Notes: generated by a model not told the origin, from the letters alone. Counted from the stretch's first letter, positions 16,896 through 26,812 are shown. The stretch is 64,000 nucleotides of DNA from DUQX01 sp050948825 (GCA_050948825.1 JBMNEO010000007.1:62001-126000); one strand, 5' to 3'. A program made the numbers and translations.

Positions 16896-18134
16896 ATGAC
16901 GGATGATGTTTGCAGGAATATTTCTATGAAAAGGGCTGCTGAACTAAAAGAAAGTATAGCAGATTTTTTAGAATATAAAAAAGCCTTACCCACCGGCTAT
17001 AAGGAGTGGGAAAGAATAAAATCCAGGCAAGAACATATTAAGCAGCTTTTTGGGGTTACCGATGAAGAATGGAGAGATTGGAAATGGCAACTGCGGAATC
17101 GCATACAAAGTGTCGAGCAGCTTGAAAAATTTATTCAGCTCAGTCCGAAAGAAAAGCAGGAAATAGCATTAACCGGAAGTAAATTTCGCTGGGCAGTGGC
17201 ACCTTATTATCTGAGCCTTGTTAATCCCGGCGATGCCAATGATCCTGTGCTTATGCAATCCTTGCCATCTGCAAAAGAGTATTTTGACGATTGTGGGGTT
17301 TTGGATCCCATGGCAGAGGAGTACACCTCACCTGCACCTGCGATTACCAGGCGTTACCCCGATCGTCTTATTATTAATGTTACCAACCAGTGTGCCAGCT
17401 ATTGCCGGCATTGCCAGCGGAGACGAAATATTGGCGAAATTGATCGTCATACTTCCCGCAAGGATTTAGAATCCGCTCTTAAGTATATTGCAGAAAATGA
17501 AGAAATCAGGGATGTTTTGATTACCGGCGGAGATGCGCTGATGCTTTCCGAAAAAACCCTTGATTGGATCTTGACGGAACTCGATAATATCCCCCACGTA
17601 GAAATAAAGCGTTTGGGAAGCAGGGTTCCTGTTACCTTGCCTTATCGGATAACAGATGGGTTATGTGGGGTGTTGGGCAGACACCTGCCTTTATATATTA
17701 ATACACAGTTTAATCATCCCATGGAGGTGACACCGGATGCCGGGGAAGCCTGCCTAAAGCTGGCCAAATGCGGAATAGCGCTCGGTAACCAGTCGGTTCT
17801 TTTAAAGGGAGTTAACAACGATCCCTTTACCATGAAAATATTAAACCAGGAACTGTTGAAAATTATGGTGAAGCCTTATCTTCTTTTTCATGCTAAAGGA
17901 GTAAAAGGAACCAGGCATTTTCGTACTAAAGTAGAAGACGGCATTGAAATAATGGAGCAATTGAGGGGATATACATCCGGCCTGGCTATTCCGACATATA
18001 TTATTAATGCCCCGCATGGTTACGGCAAAACACCTATGTTCCCCGAATATCTGATTTCCATGGGAAAAAACAAATTGCTGATTAGAACATGGGAAAAAAG
18101 GGTTCTTGAGTATGAAAATACCGAGGAAACATAA
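16896..18134 (+). CDS. eam: Glutamate 2,3-aminomutase (KamA family)
   Basis: A radical SAM, PLP-dependent aminomutase. The cluster motif is CASYCRHC, and the PLP/SAM regions ITGGDALML and LGSRVPVTLPYR are conserved. Two residues that bind the lysine side chain in lysine 2,3-aminomutase are changed: the Asp of YQCD is a Lys here (LFHAKGVKG), and the Asp of VDAPGG is an Asn (INAPHGYG). The same Lys/Asn pair marks glutamate 2,3-aminomutase, which makes beta-glutamate, an osmolyte in some anaerobes. ATG 16896 is better spaced from GGAGGT than ATG 16893. It is transcribed alone from its own promoter, and dprA follows. Confidence 0.8.
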   Translation: MTDDVCRNISMKRAAELKESIADFLEYKKALPTGYKEWERIKSRQEHIKQLFGVTDEEWRDWKWQLRNRIQSVEQLEKFIQLSPKEKQEIALTGSKFRWAVAPYYLSLVNPGDANDPVLMQSLPSAKEYFDDCGVLDPMAEEYTSPAPAITRRYPDRLIINVTNQCASYCRHCQRRRNIGEIDRHTSRKDLESALKYIAENEEIRDVLITGGDALMLSEKTLDWILTELDNIPHVEIKRLGSRVPVTLPYRITDGLCGVLGRHLPLYINTQFNHPMEVTPDAGEACLKLAKCGIALGNQSVLLKGVNNDPFTMKILNQELLKIMVKPYLLFHAKGVKGTRHFRTKVEDGIEIMEQLRGYTSGLAIPTYIINAPHGYGKTPMFPEYLISMGKNKLLIRTWEKRVLEYENTEET

Positions 18135-18242
18135 GGTTGCTGTTATATTGGTGTCTCCATTCGGAACCATGGGTTCTTACTCATGGTTTCTATCTATTCC
18201 AGAGTAAATCCAGAGTACGCCCGGCCGGAGGAGGAAACTGAT

Positions 18243-19370
18243 TTGCCGGATAACAGATTTTATAAAGCAAGATATTATCATGCCTTTAATTTGATGCCAT
18301 CACTTGGTCCTGTAAGGATAAAAAGATTAATCCATCACTTTGGTTCATTAGAACAGGCATGGGAAGCGGCAAAAAATATCGGAGCATTGACTGAGGTAAA
18401 AGGAATTGGCAGGTCCCTGGCTGAAAAGGTTGTTAGGGAGCATAGTGATATAAACCTGGATAAATCGTGGTCCGAATTTGAACAAAAAGGTTATTCATAT
18501 GTTATGTGGGATGAAGATGATTATCCCTGTCTTTTAAAGGAAATATATGATGCTCCGCCTCTTTTATATTATCTGGGCGATCTTTCCGTTTCGGTTGCTC
18601 CATGCCTGGCGATTGTGGGAAGCCGGCGCCATACTTCCTACGGAAAGGATGTTGCATACAAATTTGCAGCGGATTTGACAAACTATGATATCACTGTTGT
18701 CAGCGGTATGGCGCGAGGTATTGACACTTGGGCGCATAAAGGTGCTCTTGATGCCGGAGGGAATACTATAGCGGTTCTGGGGTGCGGTTTGGACACCTGC
18801 TATCCCCCCGAGAACAGAACCCTAATGGGAAAGATATCTGAATCAGGAGCAGTAATCAGTGAGTTTCCCCCTGGCAGTGAACCCTTTCCGCAAAATTTCC
18901 CCCGTAGAAATAGAATTATAAGCGGGCTTTCGGCGGGAACAATAGTTATAGAAGCAGGTGAAAGAAGCGGTGCTCTTATTACAACTGACTTTGCCCTGGA
19001 ACAGGGCAGAGAAGTATTTGCGGTGCCGGGTGGGATTAAAAGTCCTTACAGCAAGGGTTGCCATAAACTTATTAAAGAGGGGGCAAAACTAGTAGAAAAG
19101 GTCGCAGATATTCTTGAGGAATTGCAATTTTCCCCGGAAAATGAAGCCGTTATTTCTCAAACAAAAACCTTTGAGAAAGTGGACGATCAGGGACAGCTCA
19201 ATGTGGATGAAATAAAACTGCTAGAAGTAATACCCTATGAGCCCCTTACCCTGGAAGAAATTGTAAGGATGAGCAAAATGTCAATTTCTGCAGTGAATAC
19301 TCTATTGCTTAATTTGGAATTAAAAGGCATAATTAAGCAGCTGCCGGGGAAATATTTTGTAAGGAATTGA
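18243..19370 (+). CDS. dprA: DNA-processing protein DprA
   Basis: DprA loads RecA on incoming single-stranded DNA. An N-terminal helix-hairpin-helix segment (GPVRIKRLIHHFGSL) precedes the Rossmann-like core with IVGSRRHTSYG, VVSGMARGIDTWAH, FPRRNRIISGLS and RSGALITTDFALEQGR; a winged-helix end follows (LTLEEIVRMSKMS). TTG 18243 follows a strong GGAGGAGG (18227-18234) by 8 bases and gives the usual N-terminus; ATG 18183 would add 20 residues without a ribosome site. topA begins 16 bases after the stop. Confidence 0.9.
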   Translation: MPDNRFYKARYYHAFNLMPSLGPVRIKRLIHHFGSLEQAWEAAKNIGALTEVKGIGRSLAEKVVREHSDINLDKSWSEFEQKGYSYVMWDEDDYPCLLKEIYDAPPLLYYLGDLSVSVAPCLAIVGSRRHTSYGKDVAYKFAADLTNYDITVVSGMARGIDTWAHKGALDAGGNTIAVLGCGLDTCYPPENRTLMGKISESGAVISEFPPGSEPFPQNFPRRNRIISGLSAGTIVIEAGERSGALITTDFALEQGREVFAVPGGIKSPYSKGCHKLIKEGAKLVEKVADILEELQFSPENEAVISQTKTFEKVDDQGQLNVDEIKLLEVIPYEPLTLEEIVRMSKMSISAVNTLLLNLELKGIIKQLPGKYFVRN

Positions 19371-19385
19371 GATGGGGGTGCTGAA

Positions 19386-21473
19386 ATGAATCTAGTAATT
19401 GTAGAATCTCCAGCAAAGGCGCGGACCATAGGTAAATTTTTAGGAAGTAAATATATGGTAAAAGCTTCCATCGGCCACCTGGTAGACTTGCCGAAAAGCC
19501 GTCTTGGGATAGATATCGAAAATGATTTTAATCCCAGGTATATAACGATCAGGGGTAAAGGTAAGATACTCAATGAATTAAAGGAAGCAAGTAAAAAAGC
19601 GGTAAAAATTTTTTTGGCAACTGACCCCGACAGGGAGGGGGAAGCAATAAGCTGGCATTTATGTAATTCCCTTGGCATAAAGGAGGATTATCCTTGCCGG
19701 GTTGAATTTCATGAGATAACGAAAAAGGCAGTTAAAAATGCTTTTATGCAGCCGCGGCCCATAGACCGTCATAGAATCGAAGCCCAGCAGGCCAGGCGAA
19801 TTCTGGATAGACTTGTAGGTTACCTGATCAGCCCATTGCTTTGGGAAAATGTACGCAAAGGCCTTAGTGCAGGAAGGGTACAGTCCGTGGCTGTTCGGTT
19901 GATATGTGACCGTGAAAAGGAAATAGAATCTTTTATTCAGGAAGAATACTGGTCAATTGAAGGTGTTTTTCAAGTATTTAATGGGAAGATTACCTTTAAT
20001 GCAAAGTTTTACGGTAAAAACGGCGAAAAGATAGAATTATCAAGTGAGGAAGATGTTAATAGGATTCTAGCTGCGCTTGAGGGCGTAAACTATCAAGTGA
20101 CTAAAATTCAAATTCAGGAAAGAAAAAGAAATCCCGCTCCGCCGTTTACAACCAGTACACTGCAGCAGGAAGCTTCACGCAAGCTCGGTTTCACCACAAA
20201 GAAAACGATGATGCTTGCCCAGCAGCTTTATGAAGGATTGGCCATTGGCCAAAAAGGGGAAGCTGTTGGTTTAATTACTTATATTAGAACAGACGCCGTA
20301 ACGGTTTCTTCCCTTGCCCAGGAAGAGGCGGGAAAGTATATACGTGAAAAATACGGCCCAAACTTTTTGCCTGATAAACCCAGAAAATTTTCCGCAAAGA
20401 AGGGCGCGCAGGAGGCACATGAAGCTATCCGGCCAACGTCGGTTTCCAGGGTTCCGGATACAATCAAAAAATATTTGAAAAGGGATCAGTATCGTCTTTA
20501 TAAGTTAATCTGGGAGCGGTTTTTGGCCAGTCAGATGGAATCTGCAACCATAGAGCAGGTAAGGGTTGATATTAGCGCTGGAGATTATCTTTTTAAAGCT
20601 AACGGATCCAGCATCAAATTTCCGGGATATATGGTACTTTATATTGAAGGAGAGGATGAGGAAAAAGAAAAGGAGAAACAGCTTCCACCGCTAAAAGAGG
20701 GACAAAAGCTGGAACCAGTGTCTTTAACACCGGAACAGCATTTTACCCAGCCTCCACCCAGGTTTACTGAAGCATCTCTGGTCAAAACCTTGGAAAATAA
20801 GGGGATAGGAAGACCCAGCACTTATTCTCCAACTATTGATACTATCCAGAGCAGGGGTTATGTAATAAAGGAGAATAAGTCGTTAAAGCCAACCGAACTG
20901 GGTTTTATTATTGTAGATTTACTAAAAAAGTATTTCCCCGAGGTAATTGATGAAGACTTTACAGCGCAGCTCGAAGATAAACTTGACAAAGTCGAATCGG
21001 GGGAAGAATCGCGCTTAAAGGTTTTAAACGAGTTTTACATTCCTTTTTCAGACCGTTTACAAGTAGCAAAGAGTGAGATGAAAAAAGTAGAAATTCAGGA
21101 TGAAGAAACAGATGAAATATGCCCGCATTGTGGAAAAAAGCTTGTAAAAAAACACGGCCGCTATGGGCCGTTTCTGGCATGCCCCGGTTTCCCTGAATGC
21201 AGGTATACTATGCAACCCAAAAAAGAAACAGGGGTAAAATGCCCTCAATGTAACGGGAGTATAGTTGAACGCAGAAGCAGAAAAGGGAAATTGTTTTATG
21301 GTTGCAGCAATTATCCGGAGTGTAAATTTGTATCGTGGAATAAACCCCTGGATAAAAAATGCCCTCAGTGCGCCAGTTTTTTGATTGAAAAAAGATATAA
21401 AGGACCTTATACGGTATATCGCTGCTCAAACAGGGAATGTGACTATCAAGAAAAAAAGCCGGAAAATCAATAA
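19386..21473 (+). CDS. topA: DNA topoisomerase I
   Basis: A type IA topoisomerase that relaxes negative supercoils. The Toprim domain begins at once (VIVESPAKARTIGKFLG) and contains DPDREGEAISWHL. The active-site Tyr is about residue 299 in GLITYIRTDAV. Three C-terminal four-cysteine zinc ribbons follow from residue 580 on (CPHCGKKL, CPQCNGSI, CPQCASFL). The length of 695 residues is normal. It is in the conserved dprA-topA-trmFO order. Confidence 0.95.
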   Translation: MNLVIVESPAKARTIGKFLGSKYMVKASIGHLVDLPKSRLGIDIENDFNPRYITIRGKGKILNELKEASKKAVKIFLATDPDREGEAISWHLCNSLGIKEDYPCRVEFHEITKKAVKNAFMQPRPIDRHRIEAQQARRILDRLVGYLISPLLWENVRKGLSAGRVQSVAVRLICDREKEIESFIQEEYWSIEGVFQVFNGKITFNAKFYGKNGEKIELSSEEDVNRILAALEGVNYQVTKIQIQERKRNPAPPFTTSTLQQEASRKLGFTTKKTMMLAQQLYEGLAIGQKGEAVGLITYIRTDAVTVSSLAQEEAGKYIREKYGPNFLPDKPRKFSAKKGAQEAHEAIRPTSVSRVPDTIKKYLKRDQYRLYKLIWERFLASQMESATIEQVRVDISAGDYLFKANGSSIKFPGYMVLYIEGEDEEKEKEKQLPPLKEGQKLEPVSLTPEQHFTQPPPRFTEASLVKTLENKGIGRPSTYSPTIDTIQSRGYVIKENKSLKPTELGFIIVDLLKKYFPEVIDEDFTAQLEDKLDKVESGEESRLKVLNEFYIPFSDRLQVAKSEMKKVEIQDEETDEICPHCGKKLVKKHGRYGPFLACPGFPECRYTMQPKKETGVKCPQCNGSIVERRSRKGKLFYGCSNYPECKFVSWNKPLDKKCPQCASFLIEKRYKGPYTVYRCSNRECDYQEKKPENQ

Positions 21474-21531
21474 AAAGCAGGTTGTACATTTTATAATTCT
21501 AATGATCTGTTTGTTTTAGGAGGAATGCCTT

Positions 21532-22848
21532 ATTTCAGAAATAATAGTAATCGGGGCCGGGTTGGCCGGCTCTGAGGCGGCCTGGCAGCTGGCAAAGAGA
21601 GGTGTGAGGGTGTCGCTTTACGAAATGAGGCCAAAGAAAATGACACCTGCACATCATGGGGCTTATTTTGCGGAACTGGTTTGCAGCAATTCTCTGCGGG
21701 CGATTTCAATTAATAATGCTGTTGGGCTGCTTAAAGAGGAGATGCGTTTGCTTGATTCGCTGATAATAAATTGTGCTCTGGAGACACGCATTCCTGCAGG
21801 CGGCGCTCTGGCGGTAGACAGGGAAGAATTTGCCCGCCTTGTCACCTGGACTTTACAGAATCATCCGCTGATCGATATATATTATGAAGAGCTAAAAGAA
21901 TTGCCGGAGGGTAGGCCTGTAATTATTGCTACGGGTCCTCTCACTTCACCCGATCTGGCATCTGCCCTGGATAGATTAACCGGATTGGGGAAGCTTTATT
22001 TTTTTGATGCTGCCGCACCTATTCTGACCTATGAGTCGATCAATATGAAAAAAGCCTTCTTTTCTTCGCGCTATAACAAGGGCGGGGAAGACTATCTAAA
22101 CTGTCCGCTGAACGAGGAAGAATATGAGTTGTTTTGGGGCGAGTTGATCAAGGGTGAGGTGGCTGAGAGGAAGGTATTTGAAAAAGAGATCTTTTTTGAA
22201 GGGTGTATGCCTGTCGAGATTCTGGCAAAAAGAGGAAGGGATACTTTAAGATTTGGACCGTTAAAACCGGTAGGTATCTCACTGCCGTCTTCAAATGAAC
22301 AGCCATATGCTGTAGTCCAGTTGCGGAGAGACAACAGGGAAGGAACGCTTTACAATATGGTAGGTTTTCAAACGCGCTTAAAATGGCCGGAACAAAAACG
22401 AATTTTTTCCTTAATACCTGGCCTGGAAAACGCAGAGTTTGTTCGCTACGGAGTGATGCACAGGAATATTTTCGTTAATTCTCCGCTTCTACTTCATCCG
22501 ACTTTAGAGATGAAAGATTACCAGGGGATCTTCTTTGCCGGGCAGATAACCGGCGTGGAAGGGTATGTCGAATCAGCAGCTACCGGGTTGATTGCGGGTA
22601 TTAATGCCCGTTGCCGGTTGAACGGGGACCAAATGCTCATTTTCCCTGAAGAAACATCTTTGGGCGGATTAACAAAATATATTACAACTGCCGATCCGCA
22701 TAATTTTCAACCGATGAATGTAAATTTTGGGCTTTTGCCCGGGTTGCCATCTAAAACTGCGAAACAAAAAAGAAAGTTGTTACTTGCAGAACGCAGTATA
22801 GAGATTTTGTCGAGATTTCGAAAAAAATTCCATAAGCAGCTTGCATAA
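21532..22848 (+). CDS. trmFO: tRNA (uracil-54-C5)-methyltransferase, folate/FAD type; probable ATT start
   Basis: TrmFO forms ribothymidine at position 54 of tRNA with methylene-tetrahydrofolate. The FAD motif VIGAGLAGSEAAWQ requires a start before 21562. The only in-frame codon with a good ribosome site (AGGAGG 21518-21523, 8 bases) is ATT at 21532, giving MSEIIVIGAG, which matches the family start; ATG 21525 is in another frame and stops early. The family motifs LVCSNSLR, GQITGVEGYVESAATG and the final PMNVNFGLLP are intact. Either ATT initiation or a sequence error at the start codon explains this. Confidence 0.9.
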   Translation: MSEIIVIGAGLAGSEAAWQLAKRGVRVSLYEMRPKKMTPAHHGAYFAELVCSNSLRAISINNAVGLLKEEMRLLDSLIINCALETRIPAGGALAVDREEFARLVTWTLQNHPLIDIYYEELKELPEGRPVIIATGPLTSPDLASALDRLTGLGKLYFFDAAAPILTYESINMKKAFFSSRYNKGGEDYLNCPLNEEEYELFWGELIKGEVAERKVFEKEIFFEGCMPVEILAKRGRDTLRFGPLKPVGISLPSSNEQPYAVVQLRRDNREGTLYNMVGFQTRLKWPEQKRIFSLIPGLENAEFVRYGVMHRNIFVNSPLLLHPTLEMKDYQGIFFAGQITGVEGYVESAATGLIAGINARCRLNGDQMLIFPEETSLGGLTKYITTADPHNFQPMNVNFGLLPGLPSKTAKQKRKLLLAERSIEILSRFRKKFHKQLA

Positions 22849-22888
22849 ACAATTTCAATATGCTAATATTAAATAGAAGGACTAAGTT

Positions 22889-23785
22889 ATGAACATATAT
22901 TTAAAGGATTTTGTAGAATCCTTGAAAATTGAGAAAAATTCTGCCCCATTGACCCTGAAAAGCTATGAAAAGGATATCAGAAGGTTTTTAGAATTTTTAG
23001 GTAACGATATCCTAGGCCTAAAAACAGTAAACCATTTAACCCTGCGTGAATATCTAGCCCTTCTAAAAGAACAGAAGTATGCTCGCAGCACTATTGCCAG
23101 GAAAATATCATCTATCAGATCATTCCTGAGCTTTTTAAAAAGACAGGGTTTTTTAGAAAACAATACTTGGGAGCTTGTTTCTATTCCCAAAAAAGAAAAG
23201 AAGCTTCCCAAGTTTCTATATGCCGATGAGGCGCTGGATTTGTTGGAAAAACCGGAGAGGCATTCATATATTGGCCTCCGGGACAGGGCTATTTTAGAGG
23301 TTCTTTATGGGACAGGTATTAGAGTCGGCGAATTGGCGGGTTTAGATTTGTTATCTATTAATGCGGAAGATGGGTATCTGAAAGTAAAAGGTAAAGGTTC
23401 CAAAGAAAGAATACTGCCTCTCGGATCTTATGCCCTGCAGGCACTTGCTGTATATTTAACTAAGAGCCGCCCTTTTTTGGAAGAACGTAATCAAACAAAA
23501 GATAGGGACGCGGCATTATTTTTAAACAGGTTCGGTCAAAGGTTGTCGGAAAGAAGTATCAGGCGGCTGGTGCATAAATATGGGTTGAAAATAAGCAGCA
23601 ATTGTAATTTATCGCCTCATGTGTTGCGGCATTCTTTTGCCAGCCATCTATTAAATGCAGGAGCCGATCTGAGGGCTGTTCAAGAATTACTGGGTCATGC
23701 TTCTGTCTCAACAACCCAGATCTATACGCATATAACCAAGGATGAGTTGAGAAGAACTTATATGAGGGCGCATCCAAGGGCATAA
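22889..23785 (+). CDS. xerC: Tyrosine recombinase XerC
   Basis: Resolves chromosome dimers with XerD. It has an N-terminal SAM-like core-binding domain and the catalytic Arg (TGIRVGELAGL), Lys (VKGKGSKERILP), His-x-x-Arg (HVLRHSFASHLL), His (LGHASVSTTQ) and Tyr (IYTHIT). The place between trmFO and hslV is that of XerC/CodV in Firmicutes, which separates it from XerD. Confidence 0.9.
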   Translation: MNIYLKDFVESLKIEKNSAPLTLKSYEKDIRRFLEFLGNDILGLKTVNHLTLREYLALLKEQKYARSTIARKISSIRSFLSFLKRQGFLENNTWELVSIPKKEKKLPKFLYADEALDLLEKPERHSYIGLRDRAILEVLYGTGIRVGELAGLDLLSINAEDGYLKVKGKGSKERILPLGSYALQALAVYLTKSRPFLEERNQTKDRDAALFLNRFGQRLSERSIRRLVHKYGLKISSNCNLSPHVLRHSFASHLLNAGADLRAVQELLGHASVSTTQIYTHITKDELRRTYMRAHPRA

Positions 23786-23840
23786 TTATAATTATAAAAA
23801 AATTTTCTGTTTTTTGGAAATTAAAAGGGGAAAAATTGTA

Positions 23841-24371
23841 TTGTTTCATGCCACAACAATTATAGCTGTAAAAAAGGGTGAGAGAGTCGCTATTGCAGGA
23901 GATGGGCAGGTAACAATCTCCGGAAATATCGCTATCAAACATCAAGCCCGGAAGGTTAGAAAGCTTTATAACAACACGGTTATCGGAGGTTTTGCCGGTT
24001 CGGTGGCGGATGCCCTTACACTTTTTGAGAAGTTTGAAAAACAGTTGGAAAACTATCATGGAAACTTGCGGAGGGCCGCTGTAGAATTGGCAAAGGAATG
24101 GCGAACTGATCGTTATTTAAGAAAATTAGAAGCCTTGCTCATTGTAGCGGCAAAAGATGGATTGCTCCTTATTTCAGGCACCGGTGAAGTGATTGAACCT
24201 GATGATGGAGTTGCTGCTATCGGTTCGGGTGGGGCTTTTGCTCTGGCTGCGGCAAGGGCTCTTCTTAGAAATACGGAACTTGCTGTAGGAGAAATAGTAC
24301 GCAGATCTCTTTTAATAGCTTCTGAGATATGTGTTTATACTAACGAACATATTTCGGTTGAAGAAATTTAG
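23841..24371 (+). CDS. hslV: ATP-dependent protease subunit HslV (ClpQ)
   Basis: The threonine protease subunit of HslUV. TTG 23841 gives M-F-H-A-T-T, and the first Thr would be the nucleophile after processing. AAGGGG (23825-23830) lies 10 bases upstream. The frame also has a TTG at 23814 without a clear site. AIAGDGQVT, ARKVRKLYNN, GFAGSVADALTLFE and the final ICVYTNEHI are typical. About 176 residues is normal. Confidence 0.9.
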   Translation: MFHATTIIAVKKGERVAIAGDGQVTISGNIAIKHQARKVRKLYNNTVIGGFAGSVADALTLFEKFEKQLENYHGNLRRAAVELAKEWRTDRYLRKLEALLIVAAKDGLLLISGTGEVIEPDDGVAAIGSGGAFALAAARALLRNTELAVGEIVRRSLLIASEICVYTNEHISVEEI

Positions 24372-24454
24372 TCAACAGATAATCAATACAATTAAATTTT
24401 TGTATAATTAAATAATCCTATATTTAACATCCCTGGAGGTGTTTTTGCAGATTA

Positions 24455-25882
24455 ATGGTGGATAATGAAGCTGAACTCACGCCGAAGAGAATAGTCCAGG
24501 AACTGGATAAGTATATTATCGGACAAGCGGAAGCAAAAAAATGTGTAGCGGTAGCACTGCGCAACAGATACAGGAGAAAGAAATTAAAAGATGAAATAAA
24601 AGACGAAGTGATACCGAAGAATATTATCATGATTGGTCCAACAGGGGTGGGCAAAACAGAAATTGCCCGTAGAATAGCGCGTTTGGTTAATGCCCCGTTT
24701 GTTAAGGTTGAGGCCACTAAATTTACTGAAGTTGGTTACGTGGGACGTGATGTGGATTCCATTGTAAGAGATCTCGTCGAAACCTCGATTAGAATTGTAA
24801 AGTCTGAAAAGATGAAAATGGTTGAGGTTAGGGCAGTTGAAATGGCGGAAGCGAAGTTGCTGGATCTGATTGCTCCCTTGCCTGCAAGGCCAAAAGCCGG
24901 ATCCAACCCGTTAAACCTGTTGTTACAAACTGCTGGGGAATACAAAAATCTTTCCTTAACAAAAGATCAAGAAGATTATAGTGAGGATATTACACGGGCA
25001 GCAGAAGAACGTAAGATTGCACTGCAAAGGCTTAAAAGAGGCGAATTTGAGGATTATATTGTTGAAATTGATATAGAAGATCGCTCTGTTCCTATGTTTG
25101 AAGTTTTTTCAGGCCTGGGTATGGAAGAAATGAGCACTAATATCCAGGATATGTTTGGAAATTTGCTTCCATCAAAGAAAAAAAAGAAGAGGGTATCTTT
25201 GAAACAGGCGAGAAGGATTTTGCAGCAGGAGGAAGGCGAAAAACTCATTGATATGGATGAAGTTATCAGTGAGGCGATAGAAAGGGCCGAACAGATGGGA
25301 ATTGTGTTTTTAGATGAGATAGATAAGATCGCAGGTAGTGATACTTCTCATGCCGGGCATTATGTATCCAGGGAAGGAGTGCAGAGAGATATCCTTCCGA
25401 TTGTTGAAGGTTCTACGGTGATGACAAAATATGGACCTGTTAAAACAGATTACATGCTTTTTATTGCGGCAGGAGCATTTCATTTTACCAAACCTTCCGA
25501 CCTCATTCCGGAACTGCAGGGAAGATTTCCCATAAGGGTTGAATTGCAAAGCCTTTCCAAAGAAGACTTGAAAAAAATTTTAACCGACCCTGAAAATGCC
25601 TTGCTCAAGCAATATTCAGCTTTGCTGGAGACGGAGGGGGTGATAATCATGTTTTCACCTGATGGTGTAGAGGAGATTGCTGATATTGCATCAGTCCTAA
25701 ATGATGATTTGGAAAATATCGGTGCAAGACGCCTGCATACCATCATGGAAAAATTGTTGGAAGACATTTCTTACGAAGGATCGGATCTCAAAGGAGAAAA
25801 AATTCTTATAGATAGTATTTATGTAAGGAATAAATTAAAAAATATTGTTAAAAATAAAGATTTAAGTAGATATATTTTATAA
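24455..25882 (+). CDS. hslU: ATP-dependent protease ATPase HslU (ClpY)
   Basis: AAA+ unfoldase that feeds HslV. Walker A is at residues 61-68 (GPTGVGKT), the GYVGRDV pore loop follows, Walker B is IVFLDEIDKIA, and the C-terminus SRYIL is the part that docks into HslV. The gene begins 83 bases after hslV. The ribosome site GGAGGT is about 14 bases from the ATG, which is long. Confidence 0.95.
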   Translation: MVDNEAELTPKRIVQELDKYIIGQAEAKKCVAVALRNRYRRKKLKDEIKDEVIPKNIIMIGPTGVGKTEIARRIARLVNAPFVKVEATKFTEVGYVGRDVDSIVRDLVETSIRIVKSEKMKMVEVRAVEMAEAKLLDLIAPLPARPKAGSNPLNLLLQTAGEYKNLSLTKDQEDYSEDITRAAEERKIALQRLKRGEFEDYIVEIDIEDRSVPMFEVFSGLGMEEMSTNIQDMFGNLLPSKKKKKRVSLKQARRILQQEEGEKLIDMDEVISEAIERAEQMGIVFLDEIDKIAGSDTSHAGHYVSREGVQRDILPIVEGSTVMTKYGPVKTDYMLFIAAGAFHFTKPSDLIPELQGRFPIRVELQSLSKEDLKKILTDPENALLKQYSALLETEGVIIMFSPDGVEEIADIASVLNDDLENIGARRLHTIMEKLLEDISYEGSDLKGEKILIDSIYVRNKLKNIVKNKDLSRYIL

Positions 25883-25958
25883 TTTCAGAAAAACTTTTTG
25901 TATAAATTGGAATATCTGCTTTTTCCCCATTTAATTACAACTTAAAGAGGTGATAGTA

Positions 25959-26759
25959 TTGATAACTTCTCCTTTGCTAGAGAAGACACGCCGTATCAAC
26001 AAAATTCTCCAGAAAACTGCCGGACAAAGGGTAGATTTCTCAGAAGTGGCAGAAGTATTGAAAAATGTCATCCACGCCAATTCATATCTTGTTGATCGGG
26101 AAGGGAAAATACTGGGTTATGCCCTGGTTGATGAGTTTGAATGTGAAATAATGGTCACCCGGGTTCTTAAGACAGGGTTCTTCCCTGAACGTTATAACAA
26201 TTTTTTGTTGCGTGATGATGAAACAAGGGTAAATTTACCGCAAAAGACAAATGATTGTGTTTTTGTAGAGACGGAAAACTGTCTCTTTACAAACAAGATT
26301 GTCACGGTTGTCCCTATTATGGGTGGAGGGAAAAGATTGGGTACTTTGCTTTTAGCCCGTTTTGCTGAAACCTTTAATGCAGAGGACTTAATACTGGCTG
26401 AAACCGGAGCCACAGTAGTCGGTATGGAAATTTTGCGCTCCAGAGCTGAAAAAATTGAAGAAGAGGCCAGAAATAAAGCTGTTGTTCAGCTGGCAATCGG
26501 AACGCTTTCTTATTCTGAGTTGGAAGCGGTTGAGCATATCTTTGAAGAGCTGGACAGTGATGAAGGGCTCCTCGTTGCCAGTAAGATTGCGGACCAGTTA
26601 GGAATAACAAGATCAGTTATTGTAAATGCCTTACGCAAGTTTGAGAGTGCAGGTGTAATTGAATCGCGTTCGCTTGGTATGAAGGGCACCTATATTAAAG
26701 TTCTTAACCCTTACCTGCTGGAGCAACTGGCTAAGAAGAAAAAACCATTCCATAGATAG
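25959..26759 (+). CDS. codY: GTP-sensing transcriptional pleiotropic repressor CodY
   Basis: CodY senses branched-chain amino acids and GTP and controls nutrient-limitation genes. The start LLEKTRRINKILQ, the GAF domain and the conserved winged-helix end ITRSVIVNALRKFESAG are all seen. TTG 25959 is 6 bases from GAGGTG (25947-25952) and gives the family start; GTG 25950 lies inside the ribosome site. A CodY-box-like sequence (11 of 15) lies upstream at 25880-25894. Confidence 0.95.
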   Translation: MITSPLLEKTRRINKILQKTAGQRVDFSEVAEVLKNVIHANSYLVDREGKILGYALVDEFECEIMVTRVLKTGFFPERYNNFLLRDDETRVNLPQKTNDCVFVETENCLFTNKIVTVVPIMGGGKRLGTLLLARFAETFNAEDLILAETGATVVGMEILRSRAEKIEEEARNKAVVQLAIGTLSYSELEAVEHIFEELDSDEGLLVASKIADQLGITRSVIVNALRKFESAGVIESRSLGMKGTYIKVLNPYLLEQLAKKKKPFHR

Positions 26760-26785
26760 AAAATAACATTGGAGAGTTAAGTTGG

Positions 26786-26812
26786 AAACAGCCGTAAAGG
26801 CTGTTTTTTTAT
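26786..26812 (+). terminator. Intrinsic terminator after codY
   Basis: AAACAGCC (26786-26793) pairs with GGCTGTTT (26799-26806), loop of 5, followed by a T-rich tract. Confidence 0.9.

Noticed and set aside
16896..18134. Lysine 2,3-aminomutase
   Set aside because: Both Asp that bind the lysine side chain are replaced by the Lys/Asn pair of glutamate 2,3-aminomutase.
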